The notes: generated from the sequence alone by a model not told the origin. A DNA stretch of 61,300 nucleotides from Colwellia sp. C1TZA3 (GCF_007954265.1 NZ_VOLS01000022.1:1-61300), one strand, 5' to 3'; positions 1 through 9,765 are shown, counted from the stretch's first letter. Program-made: numbers and translations.

Positions 1-149
1 CCATTAAGTTTGTGATCTTGTTGTGCGCAGGAAAAATAATTCAAGGTAAGGCGCTCGATTGAGCAATAGCTGGCTATTGGGATTGAGAGCAACACAGCCT
101 TGAGCTATTTTAACTAGTACAAGTGAGTAATAACTTAATGGGATTGGTA
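1..149 (+). repeat. Family A miniature inverted-repeat element, copy 1 (cut by window edge)
   Basis: Nearly identical to the complete 157-bp copies at 1252-1408 and 1654-1810, but the first few bases lie outside the window. It ends in TGGTA followed by TAA, the 3-bp target sequence flanking the other copies. No coding capacity. Confidence 0.9.
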
Positions 150-434
150 TAAGCCAAATGCATAGCCATATTATCTTGAAATCGCCGCCCTAATTACCCC
201 TCATTTTCTTCTCATTCTTTCCTCCCTGTAAAAATAATAAAATAATGCACAGGGAGAAAAGCAGGAGGACTGCAGGAGAAATTAAATCATTATCTTACCT
301 GCCTATGCACTTCACACCGGCAGTGTGGTTTTTATTAGGCTAGGGACCGGCAATGTTGATAGCTAAACGATTTCTATTTATTAACTTTATCGATAATGTT
401 TTAGTGTTGAATACCTGATAAAACTTGGTATAAA

Positions 435-1070
435 TTAGCCTTCAACGACTTTATGATTAATTTTCTGTAAATGTAACAATGTCCCTTCGATACCCAATTT
501 ATTAAAACTGGCATTTATTTCTGCTTGTTTTGTTTGCAATAAACTTATTCCTTCAATCTCAATGTCAAAGAAAAGCCAGGCTTGTGAATTTGACTGCAAT
601 AATTTAACTACAGCTTTATTGGTTTTAGTGCTGCCCACAATCGTGATATCCACCATAGCCATTTTACCACTTTTAGAGACTGTACTTTGGCCGATATTGA
701 TCACTTCATTATCATATTTATTTAATAAATTACTATAAGTATTAATAAGCTGGAGCGATAACTCAACGATAAAAAATTCTCGGAGTTCTTCAGGGACCTT
801 AGTTAAATTTTTATTAAGAATTTTATAGGTAAAGTATCGAGTATCGACTTCTGGTAATAAATACTGGTTTAATACCTCTCTAATATTGGCATTGGTCAAG
901 GTCTGAGTTTGCTTTAATTTAATTAGCGATACTTCAACCTGACTAAATATCTGCTTTACCTTAGCTTTAGCATCGTCAGGTGACGCAAAAACAGTCGCTG
1001 TGATTAGAAGTACCATGGTGATAATAACAACAATGATTAAATTAGTATGGCTAGTGCGTTTGGTTGTCAT
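435..1070 (-). CDS. MlaC/Ttg2D-like phospholipid-binding ABC transporter auxiliary protein
   Basis: A 211-residue secreted protein with an N-terminal hydrophobic segment (about residues 10-29) ending in a plausible signal-peptidase site (VFAS). The body has the MlaC (PF05494) pattern: a VDTRYFTYKIL-like segment near residue 75, then a helix with F..EL...L..TY..LL..Y. MlaC is a periplasmic carrier that shuttles phospholipid between outer-membrane MlaA and the inner-membrane MlaFEDB transporter. No other mla gene is adjacent, so it is an orphan paralogue; HpnM-like proteins belong to the same superfamily. Family membership is from pattern recognition; the substrate is unknown. Confidence 0.75.
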   Translation of the reverse strand: MTTKRTSHTNLIIVVIITMVLLITATVFASPDDAKAKVKQIFSQVEVSLIKLKQTQTLTNANIREVLNQYLLPEVDTRYFTYKILNKNLTKVPEELREFFIVELSLQLINTYSNLLNKYDNEVINIGQSTVSKSGKMAMVDITIVGSTKTNKAVVKLLQSNSQAWLFFDIEIEGISLLQTKQAEINASFNKLGIEGTLLHLQKINHKVVEG

Positions 1071-1251
1071 TTAATTGCTCTATAAATAGTATGTAAGCAT
1101 AATTATAGTCACTGATATCAAGCTAGCAAGCGCATTAATTTATTCAAACTAATCAAATAAATTCATTAAACTCTCCGCGAAATAAAAATATTAACCACTC
1201 GTTATTTCTCAGGCTAATCATTAAAGTAACTAGGGGCTTTTTTTTCTGTAA

Positions 1252-1408
1252 TACCAGTTCCATTAAGTTTGTGATCTTGTTGTGCGCAGGAATAATAACT
1301 CAAGGTAAGGCGCTCGATTGAGCAATAGCTGGCTATTGGGATTGAGAGCAACACAGCCTTGAGCTATTTTAACTAGTACAAGTGAGCAATAACTTAATGG
1401 GATTGGTA
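1252..1408 (+). repeat. Family A miniature inverted-repeat element, copy 2
   Basis: Starts TACCAGTTCCATTAAGTT and ends with the near inverse AACTTAATGGGATTGGTA. Flanked by TAA on the left and TTA on the right. The interior contains smaller palindromes such as CAATAGCTGGCTATTG, so the whole element can fold into a branched hairpin. It has no open reading frame and must be moved by a transposase in trans, if it is mobile. Confidence 0.92.
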
Positions 1409-1653
1409 TTAGTTCCACTGTTGATGAACTTTAAGTTTACTCTGCCCTTATTAGAATTTAAATAATCTACTTTGTTTTTATTAAATTTCTAGCGTATTAC
1501 CTAGCTCAAAAGTAGCTCAAAAGTAGCTCAAAAAAAGCACAGCTAACCTTATTAATAACCTTGGTGTCTTTGGTGTGGCGGCAATGTTCTGGTAATTCAC
1601 TGATTTATATATTATCTTAATACGCAGTTAACTTTGCTGTTGGTCTTATCTTA

Positions 1654-1810
1654 TACCAGTTCCATTAAGTTTGTGTTCTTGTTGTGCGCAGGAAAAATAA
1701 TTCAAGGTAAGGCGCTCGATTGAGCAATAGCTGGCTATTGGGATTGAGAGCAACACAGCCTTGAGCTATTTTAACTAGTACAAGTGAGCAATAACTTAAT
1801 GGGATTGGTA
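1654..1810 (+). repeat. Family A miniature inverted-repeat element, copy 3
   Basis: Same 157-bp sequence as copy 2 with a few substitutions. Flanked on both sides by TTA, a clean 3-bp target duplication. Confidence 0.92.
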
Positions 1811-2319
1811 TTACTTACATTTTTAAGTGTTATGCATTCAATTTTAACTCACCCTCTTTAACTCATATTGAAATTTAACATCAGTAAGAATTGTTGAGGT
1901 ATGTGTATTTATTTTTAGTACCAAGGATAGGTCAATATATTTACCTTAGGCATTTAAAAAACATATCGAGATACAGTTAATGCAGAGTAATGTTATAGAA
2001 GTCACCCATATTGAAATTGTAAATAATTTACATTTATGCCAAAAACTCAATAATCAGGGTTCGCAAAGCGACTTTTTTTTCAAGCCCCTAAATGTCACCG
2101 GCATTGAGAAAAATTTCTTTACTATATTCCCATTATCCTACTCACTGTTACGTTTTATTTAAGTGCTTTGAGTCCGATATTTAGTTTGCAATTACGTGCC
2201 CAAAAACTTAATCTGATTTCAAGATATAGGTACGTTAAATAACTGATTTTATTTTGCAATAAGTCTGCTCAATCAGCGCTCTTATTAATAATTTACATAA
2301 ATAGTTTTAAAAGGAAATT

Positions 2320-2979
2320 ATGATAAATCGTCTTTTAAATACATCAAGCATTGTTATTACGCTTTTAGTACTTTGTACCCAAGCAACCGCCGAGTCTTTT
2401 TTAGTGCAAGATCAACACGGGTTGCCACTTAAAAATGCAGTATTAGAGTTTTCTGTAACCAACCCTTCTCCTGTCGGCGTGTCACCACCAAATACTTTGA
2501 TTATGGATCAGGTTAATAAACTTTTTAAACCTGATGTGCTAGTGATTCACCAAGGCGATTATGTAAACTTTCCCAATAGTGACAACATCAGACATCATGT
2601 TTACTCATTCTCATCGGTAAAACCTTTTGAATTAAAGCTTTACTCAGGGAAGCTTAAAGCGCCGTTACAGTTTAATAATGCTGGTGTAGCGGTACTAGGC
2701 TGCAACATACATGACTCGATGATTGGTTACATTTATATTGCTAAATCAACACAAGTATTACTTACCGATGAGCAAGGTATGGCGACATTAGCCGATACGG
2801 TTGCATACGAAAGCGTTAATGTTTGGCACGCAAGTTCAGTCACTAGCTTGACAAGTATTAGTTATGAGGATTTAACTAAAGGCATAAAAAATGATGGTTC
2901 ATTGGTGATTGATTTAATTATTGAAGCGCCTGAGCCACGAAATACCTTTCAAAGTATATTCAAAAAAAATGGCCAGTAA
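2320..2979 (+). CDS. Periplasmic cupredoxin (methylamine-utilisation/plastocyanin-like)
   Basis: A 219-residue secreted protein preceded by AAAAGGAAATT-ATG and with a cleavable signal peptide ending near TATAES. Type-1 copper ligands are visible: His in the RHHVYSF segment (about residue 92), then Cys, His and Met in GCNIHDSM (about residues 127-134). Homologues are usually annotated methylamine utilisation protein, although no methylamine dehydrogenase genes are nearby. It is first in a four-gene operon; its end overlaps the GGDEF-EAL gene by 11 bp. It probably carries electrons or binds copper in the periplasm. Fold and ligands are seen; the partner is unknown. Confidence 0.85.
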   Translation: MINRLLNTSSIVITLLVLCTQATAESFLVQDQHGLPLKNAVLEFSVTNPSPVGVSPPNTLIMDQVNKLFKPDVLVIHQGDYVNFPNSDNIRHHVYSFSSVKPFELKLYSGKLKAPLQFNNAGVAVLGCNIHDSMIGYIYIAKSTQVLLTDEQGMATLADTVAYESVNVWHASSVTSLTSISYEDLTKGIKNDGSLVIDLIIEAPEPRNTFQSIFKKNGQ

Positions 2980-5287
2980 ACTAACGCTACGTAAGCAAAT
3001 TACTTTACTAGGTGTGTCACTGGTTATTTTGACGGTGGCAAGTCTATTAGCCGTGTCTTTATGGAAAACCATCTCCGCACATAACCTGCAAATAAACCAA
3101 CGTATTACCAGTGCTGAAAACGTTTTAATTGAATATTTAAAAGCCAAAGAAGAATTGCTACTAACCGCATCAAAAGTGCTGACAGCAGATTTTGGTTTTA
3201 AGCAAGCGGTTGCCTCACGCGACCAAGCGACTATTGCTAGCGTGTTACAAAACCATGGCTCTAGAATTAATGCGAGTTTAATGGTGTTAACTGATTTAAA
3301 TGGTAAAATTATTTCTTCAAGCGATAACCAGCTTACTTTTGACTCTACTTTAAGCCAAAGCTTAATGGCTATAAAACAAAACTTGAATAAAACTCAGTTA
3401 ATGCTGCTGGGTGGTAATTTATACCAACTCATTGTATTGCCTGTTGAAGCACCTAGAACCATTGCCTACTCTGTTATAGGTTTCCAAATAGATCAGGCAT
3501 TCGTTAATGAGTTAAAAAGATTAATGACGGTTGAAGTTAGCTTTATTTATAACGATGCACTGATTATATCAACTTTGCACAATATCGATGCCAGCCATAA
3601 AGAACATTTTAAAAAAACCGATAACTCTTGGTTTTTCTTTGAAAGAAAACTCTATGAGAATAAGCTAATAACATTTACCGATTCGCAAGACCACGAATAC
3701 ATTGCACAATTGTCTGTGGATTTATCTCCAAGCTATATAGAGCTTGATAAATTAGTCTCCATTACGCTTTTCATCTCGCTTTTAATTATTGGCATTACTG
3801 CCATTGTTTGTAGTTTTATTGCCAGAAGTCTCAGTAAACCACTGCAACAACTCACACGATTAAGTCACAGTTTTGCTCAAGGAAAATATGGACACAATGG
3901 CTTTGTATCGGACGGTAGCGTAGAAATGATCAGAGTTTATAACAGCTTTATTGAAATGGGTAACAAAATTCAAACCCGTGAAATTAAAATTAATTATCAG
4001 GCAAAACATGACGCGTTAACCAACGTTTATAATCGCGCTGCATTTCTTGAATTACTGGCAAAAAACATTGCGGGACATGATCATGACACTGACGGTTCAT
4101 TATTACTAATAGCAATAAATGTACGAAACTTTAAACGCATAAACGATAGTTTAGGCTCTGAAACAGGTGATGTTGCACTTAAAGCTGTGGTGCAACGCAT
4201 TCAGGCTATTTATCAAGCACAAACATTAATGGTAGGACGGTTTTCGGGTACTGAATTTTGGGTGCTTATTAACCTAAATGATAATGAAAATTATGATGAT
4301 ATTATTGAACATTTTTTACCCCCTTTAAAAGCACCTTTAAAAGTTAATAAACTCTGGCTAAATTTAAATTATTGTCTCGGCACTTGCCTTTTCCCCGAGC
4401 AAAGTAACAACATAAAAGCGTTAGTGAGAAGAACAACTATTGCTTTGCAAGCCGCAAAAACAGAAAATTCAACGCTAAGAGCTTACCAGAATGGTCAGGA
4501 TGAAGCCTATTTAGACAGATTGAATTTACTTGAAGAACTCAGAGAAACATTAACACGCGATGACGGCGAGTTATTCATGGTTTATCAACCCAAGCTCAAT
4601 TTAGACAATGGAAAAATAGAAAAAGTAGAGTCATTAATCCGTTGGATAAAACCGAGTGGAAAATTTGTCTCACCTGAGCTATTTATTGATTTAGCTGAGC
4701 AATCAGGACTTATTATTACCTTAACCCATTGGGTCATTGATACGGTACTTAAGCAACAACAAGAGTGGCAAGCTGAAAATATTAAGCTTAAAGTCGCTAT
4801 CAATATTTCAGCGCAAGATATTATCCATGCTGATTTTATTGACTTTATTTTTGAAAAAATTTCGCAATACCATGTCGACCCTAAGCTTGTTACTTTAGAA
4901 ATAACCGAACGCGATATCATGACTAATGAAGATTTAGTGATTAGTCGACTGACACAGTTAAAACAGACTGGTATACAAATTTCTGTTGACGACTATGGTA
5001 TTGGCCAATCATCGTTAGGTAAATTAAAGCAATTACCTATTGACGAGTTAAAAATAGATAAAGCCTTTATACTTGAACTAGATCAATCAGAAAAAGACCA
5101 ATATATAGTTCAATCCACAATAGAATTGAGCCATCAACTGGGTTTTAGTGTGGTTGCTGAAGGTGTAGAAAATAAAGCGTCTTTAGATATACTTAAAGCG
5201 ATGAAATGTAACCATGTACAAGGTTATTTTATTTCACGTCCAATTAAATCAGCTGAGTTACTAACATGGTTACGTGCCTATGAATAA
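2969..5287 (+). CDS. Membrane Cache-HAMP-GGDEF-EAL protein, probable c-di-GMP phosphodiesterase
   Basis: About 772 residues from the ATG used here; a TTG at 2921 would add 16 residues. Order: membrane segment (about 15-37), Cache-like periplasmic sensor (about 40-260), second membrane segment (about 261-285), HAMP, GGDEF (about 346-510) and EAL (about 522-770). The GGDEF signature is degenerate (SGTEF at about 423), so cyclase activity is unlikely. The EAL domain keeps the expected residues: E in VESLIRW, N in INIS, E in EITE, the DD pair in VDDYG, K in LKIDK, E in AEGVE and Q in VQGYF. It is therefore predicted to hydrolyse c-di-GMP in response to a periplasmic cue. Translational coupling to the cupredoxin upstream and DUF3034 downstream suggests a shared signal. 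Confidence 0.9.
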   Translation: MASKLTLRKQITLLGVSLVILTVASLLAVSLWKTISAHNLQINQRITSAENVLIEYLKAKEELLLTASKVLTADFGFKQAVASRDQATIASVLQNHGSRINASLMVLTDLNGKIISSSDNQLTFDSTLSQSLMAIKQNLNKTQLMLLGGNLYQLIVLPVEAPRTIAYSVIGFQIDQAFVNELKRLMTVEVSFIYNDALIISTLHNIDASHKEHFKKTDNSWFFFERKLYENKLITFTDSQDHEYIAQLSVDLSPSYIELDKLVSITLFISLLIIGITAIVCSFIARSLSKPLQQLTRLSHSFAQGKYGHNGFVSDGSVEMIRVYNSFIEMGNKIQTREIKINYQAKHDALTNVYNRAAFLELLAKNIAGHDHDTDGSLLLIAINVRNFKRINDSLGSETGDVALKAVVQRIQAIYQAQTLMVGRFSGTEFWVLINLNDNENYDDIIEHFLPPLKAPLKVNKLWLNLNYCLGTCLFPEQSNNIKALVRRTTIALQAAKTENSTLRAYQNGQDEAYLDRLNLLEELRETLTRDDGELFMVYQPKLNLDNGKIEKVESLIRWIKPSGKFVSPELFIDLAEQSGLIITLTHWVIDTVLKQQQEWQAENIKLKVAINISAQDIIHADFIDFIFEKISQYHVDPKLVTLEITERDIMTNEDLVISRLTQLKQTGIQISVDDYGIGQSSLGKLKQLPIDELKIDKAFILELDQSEKDQYIVQSTIELSHQLGFSVVAEGVENKASLDILKAMKCNHVQGYFISRPIKSAELLTWLRAYE

Positions 5288-6113
5288 AATACCATCCTTA
5301 CTGTATGGCTGTTTACTTGCTGTTTTTTCAGCTAACTGCTCAGCAGAAGGTAAAATTTTAGCCACGCCAGGTGTTTCTCAAATTGAGGGCTCCGGCGGCG
5401 GCGGCATTGTACCTTGGGCACAGTTAGCCGGCTATGCGACTGAAGAAAGTATCTCAGTCAGCGCGGCATGTAGTCGAATTACCGTTAAAGACTTTTCTTT
5501 AGATAGCTGTGCTGTACAAGCAAATTTATATGACAAAATAGAACTGTCGTATGCTAAACAAAACTTTGAAGTAACCCCGCTTCAACTTAATTTAAAGCAA
5601 AGTATTATTGGCGCAAAAATTAACTTATTTGGCGATTTAGTCTATTCCACTATGCCGCAAGTGAGTTTAGGCATTCAGTCAAAAAAACTAAAAACCAGTG
5701 ATGTGGCATTTTCACTAGGTGCCAAAAAAGATTCTGGCACCGATTTTTACATCGCTGCAAGTAAACTGCATTTAGGTTTTATTAATGGTTACAACTGGTT
5801 ATGGAACGTTACCGCCAGACATACTAAAAGTAATCAAATAGGCTTGCTTGGTTTTGGTGGCCCTAATGAAAATAAAAAGATTCAATTGGAAGCCTCGAGC
5901 GCTATTTTACTTAACCGACACTTAGCCATTGGTGTAGAATTTAGGCAAAAACCTGATAACTTAAATTTAGGCGAAAACCACTGGAAAGATATTTTCATTG
6001 CCTGGTTTCCCAATAAACATCTCAGCGTTACATTAGCCTATGTTGACCTAGGTAGTATTGCTGCCATTGACAAACAAACTGGCTGGTATTTATCAACTAT
6101 GTGGTATTTATGA
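5280..6113 (+). CDS. DUF3034 family outer-membrane protein
   Basis: About 277 residues from ATG 5280, which overlaps the stop of the EAL gene by 8 bp; GTG 5274 is an alternative. A signal peptide ends at about NCSA. The mature start has the DUF3034 hallmark SQIEGSGGGGIVPWA, followed by alternating amphipathic strands and a final aromatic residue series (WYLSTMWYL) typical of an outer-membrane beta-barrel. The function of the family is not known. Its place between a c-di-GMP sensor and a globin suggests a role in the same periplasmic or outer-membrane response. Confidence 0.85.
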   Translation: MNKIPSLLYGCLLAVFSANCSAEGKILATPGVSQIEGSGGGGIVPWAQLAGYATEESISVSAACSRITVKDFSLDSCAVQANLYDKIELSYAKQNFEVTPLQLNLKQSIIGAKINLFGDLVYSTMPQVSLGIQSKKLKTSDVAFSLGAKKDSGTDFYIAASKLHLGFINGYNWLWNVTARHTKSNQIGLLGFGGPNENKKIQLEASSAILLNRHLAIGVEFRQKPDNLNLGENHWKDIFIAWFPNKHLSVTLAYVDLGSIAAIDKQTGWYLSTMWYL

Positions 6114-6595
6114 TGAAAATTGAAATAACGAGCATGAAAAAATCAATAATATTGCTCCTATTAATGAGTTGTTTCTCTTGCTCTTCGCCAAGCAGTAATA
6201 TTGATAACAATGTTGATAGTAATAGCCATGCACAGACCCAAGCAAGCCTTTACCAAGAAATAGGTGGAAAACCAGCACTGGATAACATCATTGATAATTT
6301 AATTAATATTATTGGTCAAGATGATGTGGTGTTTGCGCATTTTGCTCAAAGTAATGTCACTCGTTTTAAAGACGAGCTCACCATATTTTTATGCCACTTA
6401 GCTGACGGCCCTTGTCAATATCAAGGTGACAGTATGGAAGATATTCATCAAGGCATGTATATAACTAAAAATGAATTTAATCATTTTGTTGAGCTTTTTA
6501 TCGAGGCGATGGATGCTTCAGGTATTAGCTACCCTATCCAGAACCAATTATTAGCGCGACTTGCACCGCTAAGAAGAACCATTATTAAAATGTAA
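6110..6595 (+). CDS. Group 1 truncated haemoglobin, predicted lipoprotein
   Basis: ATG 6110 overlaps the DUF3034 stop (ATGA), which argues for coupling; ATG 6134 is an alternative that starts right at the signal peptide. After a hydrophobic stretch comes a lipobox-like LMSC (a second Cys follows at FSC), then a polar linker and a 2-on-2 globin starting YQEIGGKPALDNIID. The proximal haem-binding His is in DIHQGM. Truncated globins bind O2 or NO; export to the periplasm as a lipoprotein is uncommon for the family. It is last in the operon and probably serves in gas or redox sensing or detoxification (inference). Confidence 0.85.
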   Translation: MMKIEITSMKKSIILLLLMSCFSCSSPSSNIDNNVDSNSHAQTQASLYQEIGGKPALDNIIDNLINIIGQDDVVFAHFAQSNVTRFKDELTIFLCHLADGPCQYQGDSMEDIHQGMYITKNEFNHFVELFIEAMDASGISYPIQNQLLARLAPLRRTIIKM

Positions 6596-6762
6596 CAATT
6601 TGATGTTAGTGCAAACGGTTTTAACATCTGCTGTTTTAATGAAAAAATTTCGAATGCGAGCTAATTAAAAACCAGTTGGCATTAAATGCTTGAGTATAGC
6701 GGTTTAAACCAATAGCTTTAGTTCTCGCTATGACTTTATATGCTCAGTTCAACGTAGCTAAA

Positions 6763-7627
6763 TTACTTATCGTCCTTACTATTGTCATTATCATTGATAA
6801 TAGGTGAAAGTGGAAAAGGTGTTGTTGCTGTGCCGGCATATAAGCTTATGTGAGGAAACGGTATTTCAATCCCTTGCTGATCAAACGCGTTTTTAAGTCT
6901 CTATATACATACTGTTTTTCAACGTTAGAAAATTTTCTCGTATCGCCCAAACAGAAAACTGAATATCAATAGAAGAACTGCCAAAGCCCGTTAAGATAAA
7001 AACTGGCGCCGGTTCTTCTAAACAAATTAAATTTTTTGCCGCCACCGCCATCAATATGTTGCGTACTTTCTCAATGTCTTCTTTATAGGCAATACCAATG
7101 GTTAAATCAGCGCGCCTAATCGGGTACTTGGTCATTGTGGTGACTGCGCTTTTTATCATACTTTCATTGGGAATACGGACAAACAAGTTGTCAAATGTAC
7201 GTAGCTTAACTGAGAGTAAATCAATCGATATAACTTCACCGGTAATGTCATTAACGCGGATAACATCAGTAATAGAAAAAGGCCGTTCAATCATCAAAAA
7301 TAAGCCACTAATTAAGTTTGATGCCGAGGTTTGAGAAGCAAAGCCTAAGGCAACAGTAAAAATGCCTGCAGCGCCAAGTAGAATACTCAGATCAATACCG
7401 ATATTATCTAAGGCTGAAATAGTAACTAAAATTAAAATACCGTAAAAAATAGTTCTTTTAAGGAATAACTGCCCATGAGGCGTCATTTTATGCTGACATA
7501 CCTTAACGATGGCACTGCTGATTACGCGCGCAATGATAAAGCCAACAATGAATAATAAAGTAGCCTGAATAAAAGCAAATAAATGCGAGGCTTTTAGTAG
7601 GTCGATAAACGCTATAATGTCTTTCAC
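6763..7627 (-). pseudogene. MscS-family small mechanosensitive channel, frameshifted near its C-terminus
   Basis: Residues 1-244 are a normal MscS: hydrophobic helices, the pore helix rich in Gly/Ala (LLGAAGIFTVALGFASQTSA) and the beta domain with FSVWAIRENF. The frame then stops at 6893 just after KNSMYIET. A different frame picks up the expected family ending (RLKNAFDQQGIEIPFP, then HISLYAGTATTPFP) and runs to a stop at 6763. A single extra base, or two missing, near 6896-6910 explains this. About 40 C-terminal residues are lost, so the channel may be damaged, or the base may be a sequencing error. DUF432 lies 14 bp upstream. Confidence 0.85.
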
Positions 7628-7641
7628 AAAACCTCTCTTTT

Positions 7642-8430
7642 TTAAGCAAACAAAGTACTAATACTGCGTATGAGTATACTTTGTTCAGTTGCTATCCTTG
7701 GGCGGCTAATTAACACCGGCAATAAAGCTTCAACCGGCGCCTGCTTATCAAAATGCAATTCAACATTATCACTATCACTATCGCGATGCACCGAAATACC
7801 CGTGGTCCAAAGTTGATGCTCTTCATCAGCGTATAAATGCAATAAGGTCACTGGCACATTAATTCGCTCTATGGTTAACGCCTTGTCATGGTTATTAATC
7901 ACGGTAATTGGGGTTATTGCACGGTGTGCCCGCTTTTCAATATTGCTAAGTTGGATACGCGCCTCAGTATATTTTGCGTAACATATTTGCCCTTCTCGTG
8001 TCGATGGACCAAACCAAGAGTCAGACGGTCGCCAAAAGGGTAAATCAAGTAAGCATTCACCTTTAGGTAATAACTGAGCCGAGAACCAAATAGGGGTGCT
8101 AATGTACAACCGTGATTTTTCACCCGCAAGTAAAGTTAACGGTGTATCTGGCCGCGCCACTACCGCTCGGTCTGCTAGCAAGGGTGATACCCGTATTTTT
8201 TCTGATGTGCTTTGTTGTAGGTATCGGCCAAATTTTGCTTCACCAATAGCATAATCCTCATCACCATTGCCAACAACCATGGCCTCGTTATTATCAGTAT
8301 CTGTTACTAGATTCCAGCTGTTCCATTCATTTTCTAAGCGTTTAAGCATGATAACTCGCTCACCCAGTCGCCAGCAGCGTTGTTGTTGAAGGTCAAAAGT
8401 AAACTCGCCCCACCATGCATTGTTTAGCAT
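7642..8430 (-). CDS. DUF432 domain protein
   Basis: A 262-residue soluble protein starting MLNNAWWGEF, without signal peptide or membrane segment. The W-rich first part and the segment around PFWRPSDSWFGPSTREGQICYA match DUF432, a family of unknown function that often lies beside mscS genes. Here it is directly upstream of the frameshifted mscS with a 14-bp gap and is probably co-transcribed with it. A link to mechanosensitive channels is an inference from gene neighbourhood. Confidence 0.75.
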   Translation of the reverse strand: MLNNAWWGEFTFDLQQQRCWRLGERVIMLKRLENEWNSWNLVTDTDNNEAMVVGNGDEDYAIGEAKFGRYLQQSTSEKIRVSPLLADRAVVARPDTPLTLLAGEKSRLYISTPIWFSAQLLPKGECLLDLPFWRPSDSWFGPSTREGQICYAKYTEARIQLSNIEKRAHRAITPITVINNHDKALTIERINVPVTLLHLYADEEHQLWTTGISVHRDSDSDNVELHFDKQAPVEALLPVLISRPRIATEQSILIRSISTLFA

Positions 8431-8645
8431 TTTTATTTTCTCTGTTTTATTTAGCTATTAGCTAATTTAAAAGTACTTAATAGTATATGAAAATGTATAA
8501 GTTTAACTTGTTTTTCAATTAACAAGGTCTTTCAACAATGCCTTTCTATATTGATGGATTATGCTATCTTAAATCAATTGGGTATAGACAAAATCGCGCA
8601 TATAAATTGGTAGTTACTGCGGTTAATCATTTTAAGGAACGTATC

Positions 8646-9485
8646 ATGACAACATTACATATTGTTTTGTCTGATTTGGCAGTTACTCACGCTATCTTTT
8701 CTAAGATAACTCTACTGCAGAATAAATTTTCAGCAAATGTTGTCTGGTATTTGCATCATCATCAACGTTTTTTTGATCGCCGTTATTTCTCAAATGAACT
8801 CGCCGCTATTTCAGGTGATTTACAAGCAAACCATCAAAACAAAGTTGACCAAATTAACTTAAAAATCAAGCAGTACTTCCCAAAGAGCAAGGTGCATATC
8901 TGTAAAGAAAAATACTGGTCAAAGCAAGTCGATAACAGCGCTAATACACTCGATCCTATCGTTATTTTTCGCTCAAAGTCTGGCCTTACCTCGGCTGACA
9001 ATCAATATATTAGTAACAATCAAAATACAGTGTTTATATTAAGCCAAAAAAAATGGTTATCTGATGGTAAAGCCATCGGGGCAATTGACCCGTTTCATGA
9101 AGATGACCGCGACAACAAATCAGATGGTAAAGTTTATAACTTTATGCGCCAGTGGTACACGCCCGCAGAGCAGACAGAGCCCTTTTTATTACACGTTATT
9201 CACATTCCACCTTTGGCAATTGAATACGAGAAAAAAATTGAGGCATTGCACAAAGAACAAATATATCGTTTCGCTAAACAAGTAAAGTGCGCCAAAAATT
9301 TGTTAACATTTACTCGGGGAAACCCTGAGCATGCTTTACTGACATACGCTGACGATAATAAAATAGACTTAATCGTGCTTGGTTGTAGAGAGCACAGTTT
9401 ATTTGACAAGTGGCTCAATGGTTCAACAATTTCAGCGCTTATTAGCCATGAAAATAGCGATCTGGTTTTAATCAATACCCCTTAG
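8646..9485 (+). CDS. Universal stress protein (UspA-like, tandem domains)
   Basis: The reading frame opens at 8538, but ATG 8646 with AAGGAA eight bases upstream gives a start, MTTLHIVLSDL, typical for Usp proteins; the product is then 279 residues. The C-terminal half holds the ATP-binding pattern (DLIVLGCREHSLFDKWLNGS, then TISALI and DLVLINT). The N-terminal half is a divergent Usp-like domain. Such two-domain proteins resemble UspE, linked to stress survival and motility in other bacteria. A family A element follows 57 bp after the stop. Confidence 0.75.
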   Translation: MTTLHIVLSDLAVTHAIFSKITLLQNKFSANVVWYLHHHQRFFDRRYFSNELAAISGDLQANHQNKVDQINLKIKQYFPKSKVHICKEKYWSKQVDNSANTLDPIVIFRSKSGLTSADNQYISNNQNTVFILSQKKWLSDGKAIGAIDPFHEDDRDNKSDGKVYNFMRQWYTPAEQTEPFLLHVIHIPPLAIEYEKKIEALHKEQIYRFAKQVKCAKNLLTFTRGNPEHALLTYADDNKIDLIVLGCREHSLFDKWLNGSTISALISHENSDLVLINTP

Positions 9486-9542
9486 TGATTAGCGCTACTT
9501 ACATCGAAAATTTGAGGCAGCATCGTGATTTATCATCACTAA

Positions 9543-9699
9543 TACCAATCCCATTAAGTTATTGCTCACTTGTATTAGTTAAAATAGCTCAAGGCTGTGT
9601 TGCTCTCACTCCCAATAGCCAGCTATTGCTCAATCGAGCGCCTTACCTTGAGTTATTTTTCCTGCGCACAACAAGATCACAAACTTAATGGAACTGGTA
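9543..9699 (-). repeat. Family A miniature inverted-repeat element, copy 4 (reverse)
   Basis: A reverse-oriented, nearly identical copy bounded by TACCAATCCCATTAAGTT and the inverse of TACCAGTTCC. TAA flanks both sides (9540-9542 and 9700-9702), a clean target duplication. It lies between the ends of the convergent usp and EAL genes. Confidence 0.92.
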
Positions 9700-9765
9700 T
9701 AAGAATTATTGACGTTGAAAAAACAATGGAAAAATATCTCTGTTGCAAGTCTTATAATTGATGGT

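Larger units (their letters stand above)
1071..2319. other. Gene-free stretch with two complete family A elements
   Basis: Apart from the elements at 1252-1408 and 1654-1810, this is AT-rich DNA. A 60-codon reading frame at 1980-2162 has no Shine-Dalgarno sequence and no recognisable product and is not called. The 3' end carries the leader of the cupredoxin operon. Confidence 0.6.

Noticed and set aside
311-332. Small hairpin CACAC-CGGCA-GTGTG followed by T-rich DNA
   Set aside because: Stem is only 5 bp and no plus-strand gene ends upstream in the window.
1980-2162. 60-codon plus-strand frame
   Set aside because: No ribosome site, no recognisable domain, and it lies in a repeat-rich gene-free stretch.
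9485-9688. 67-codon plus-strand frame after the usp gene
   Set aside because: Most of it is inside family A copy 4, whose other copies carry no such conserved start.
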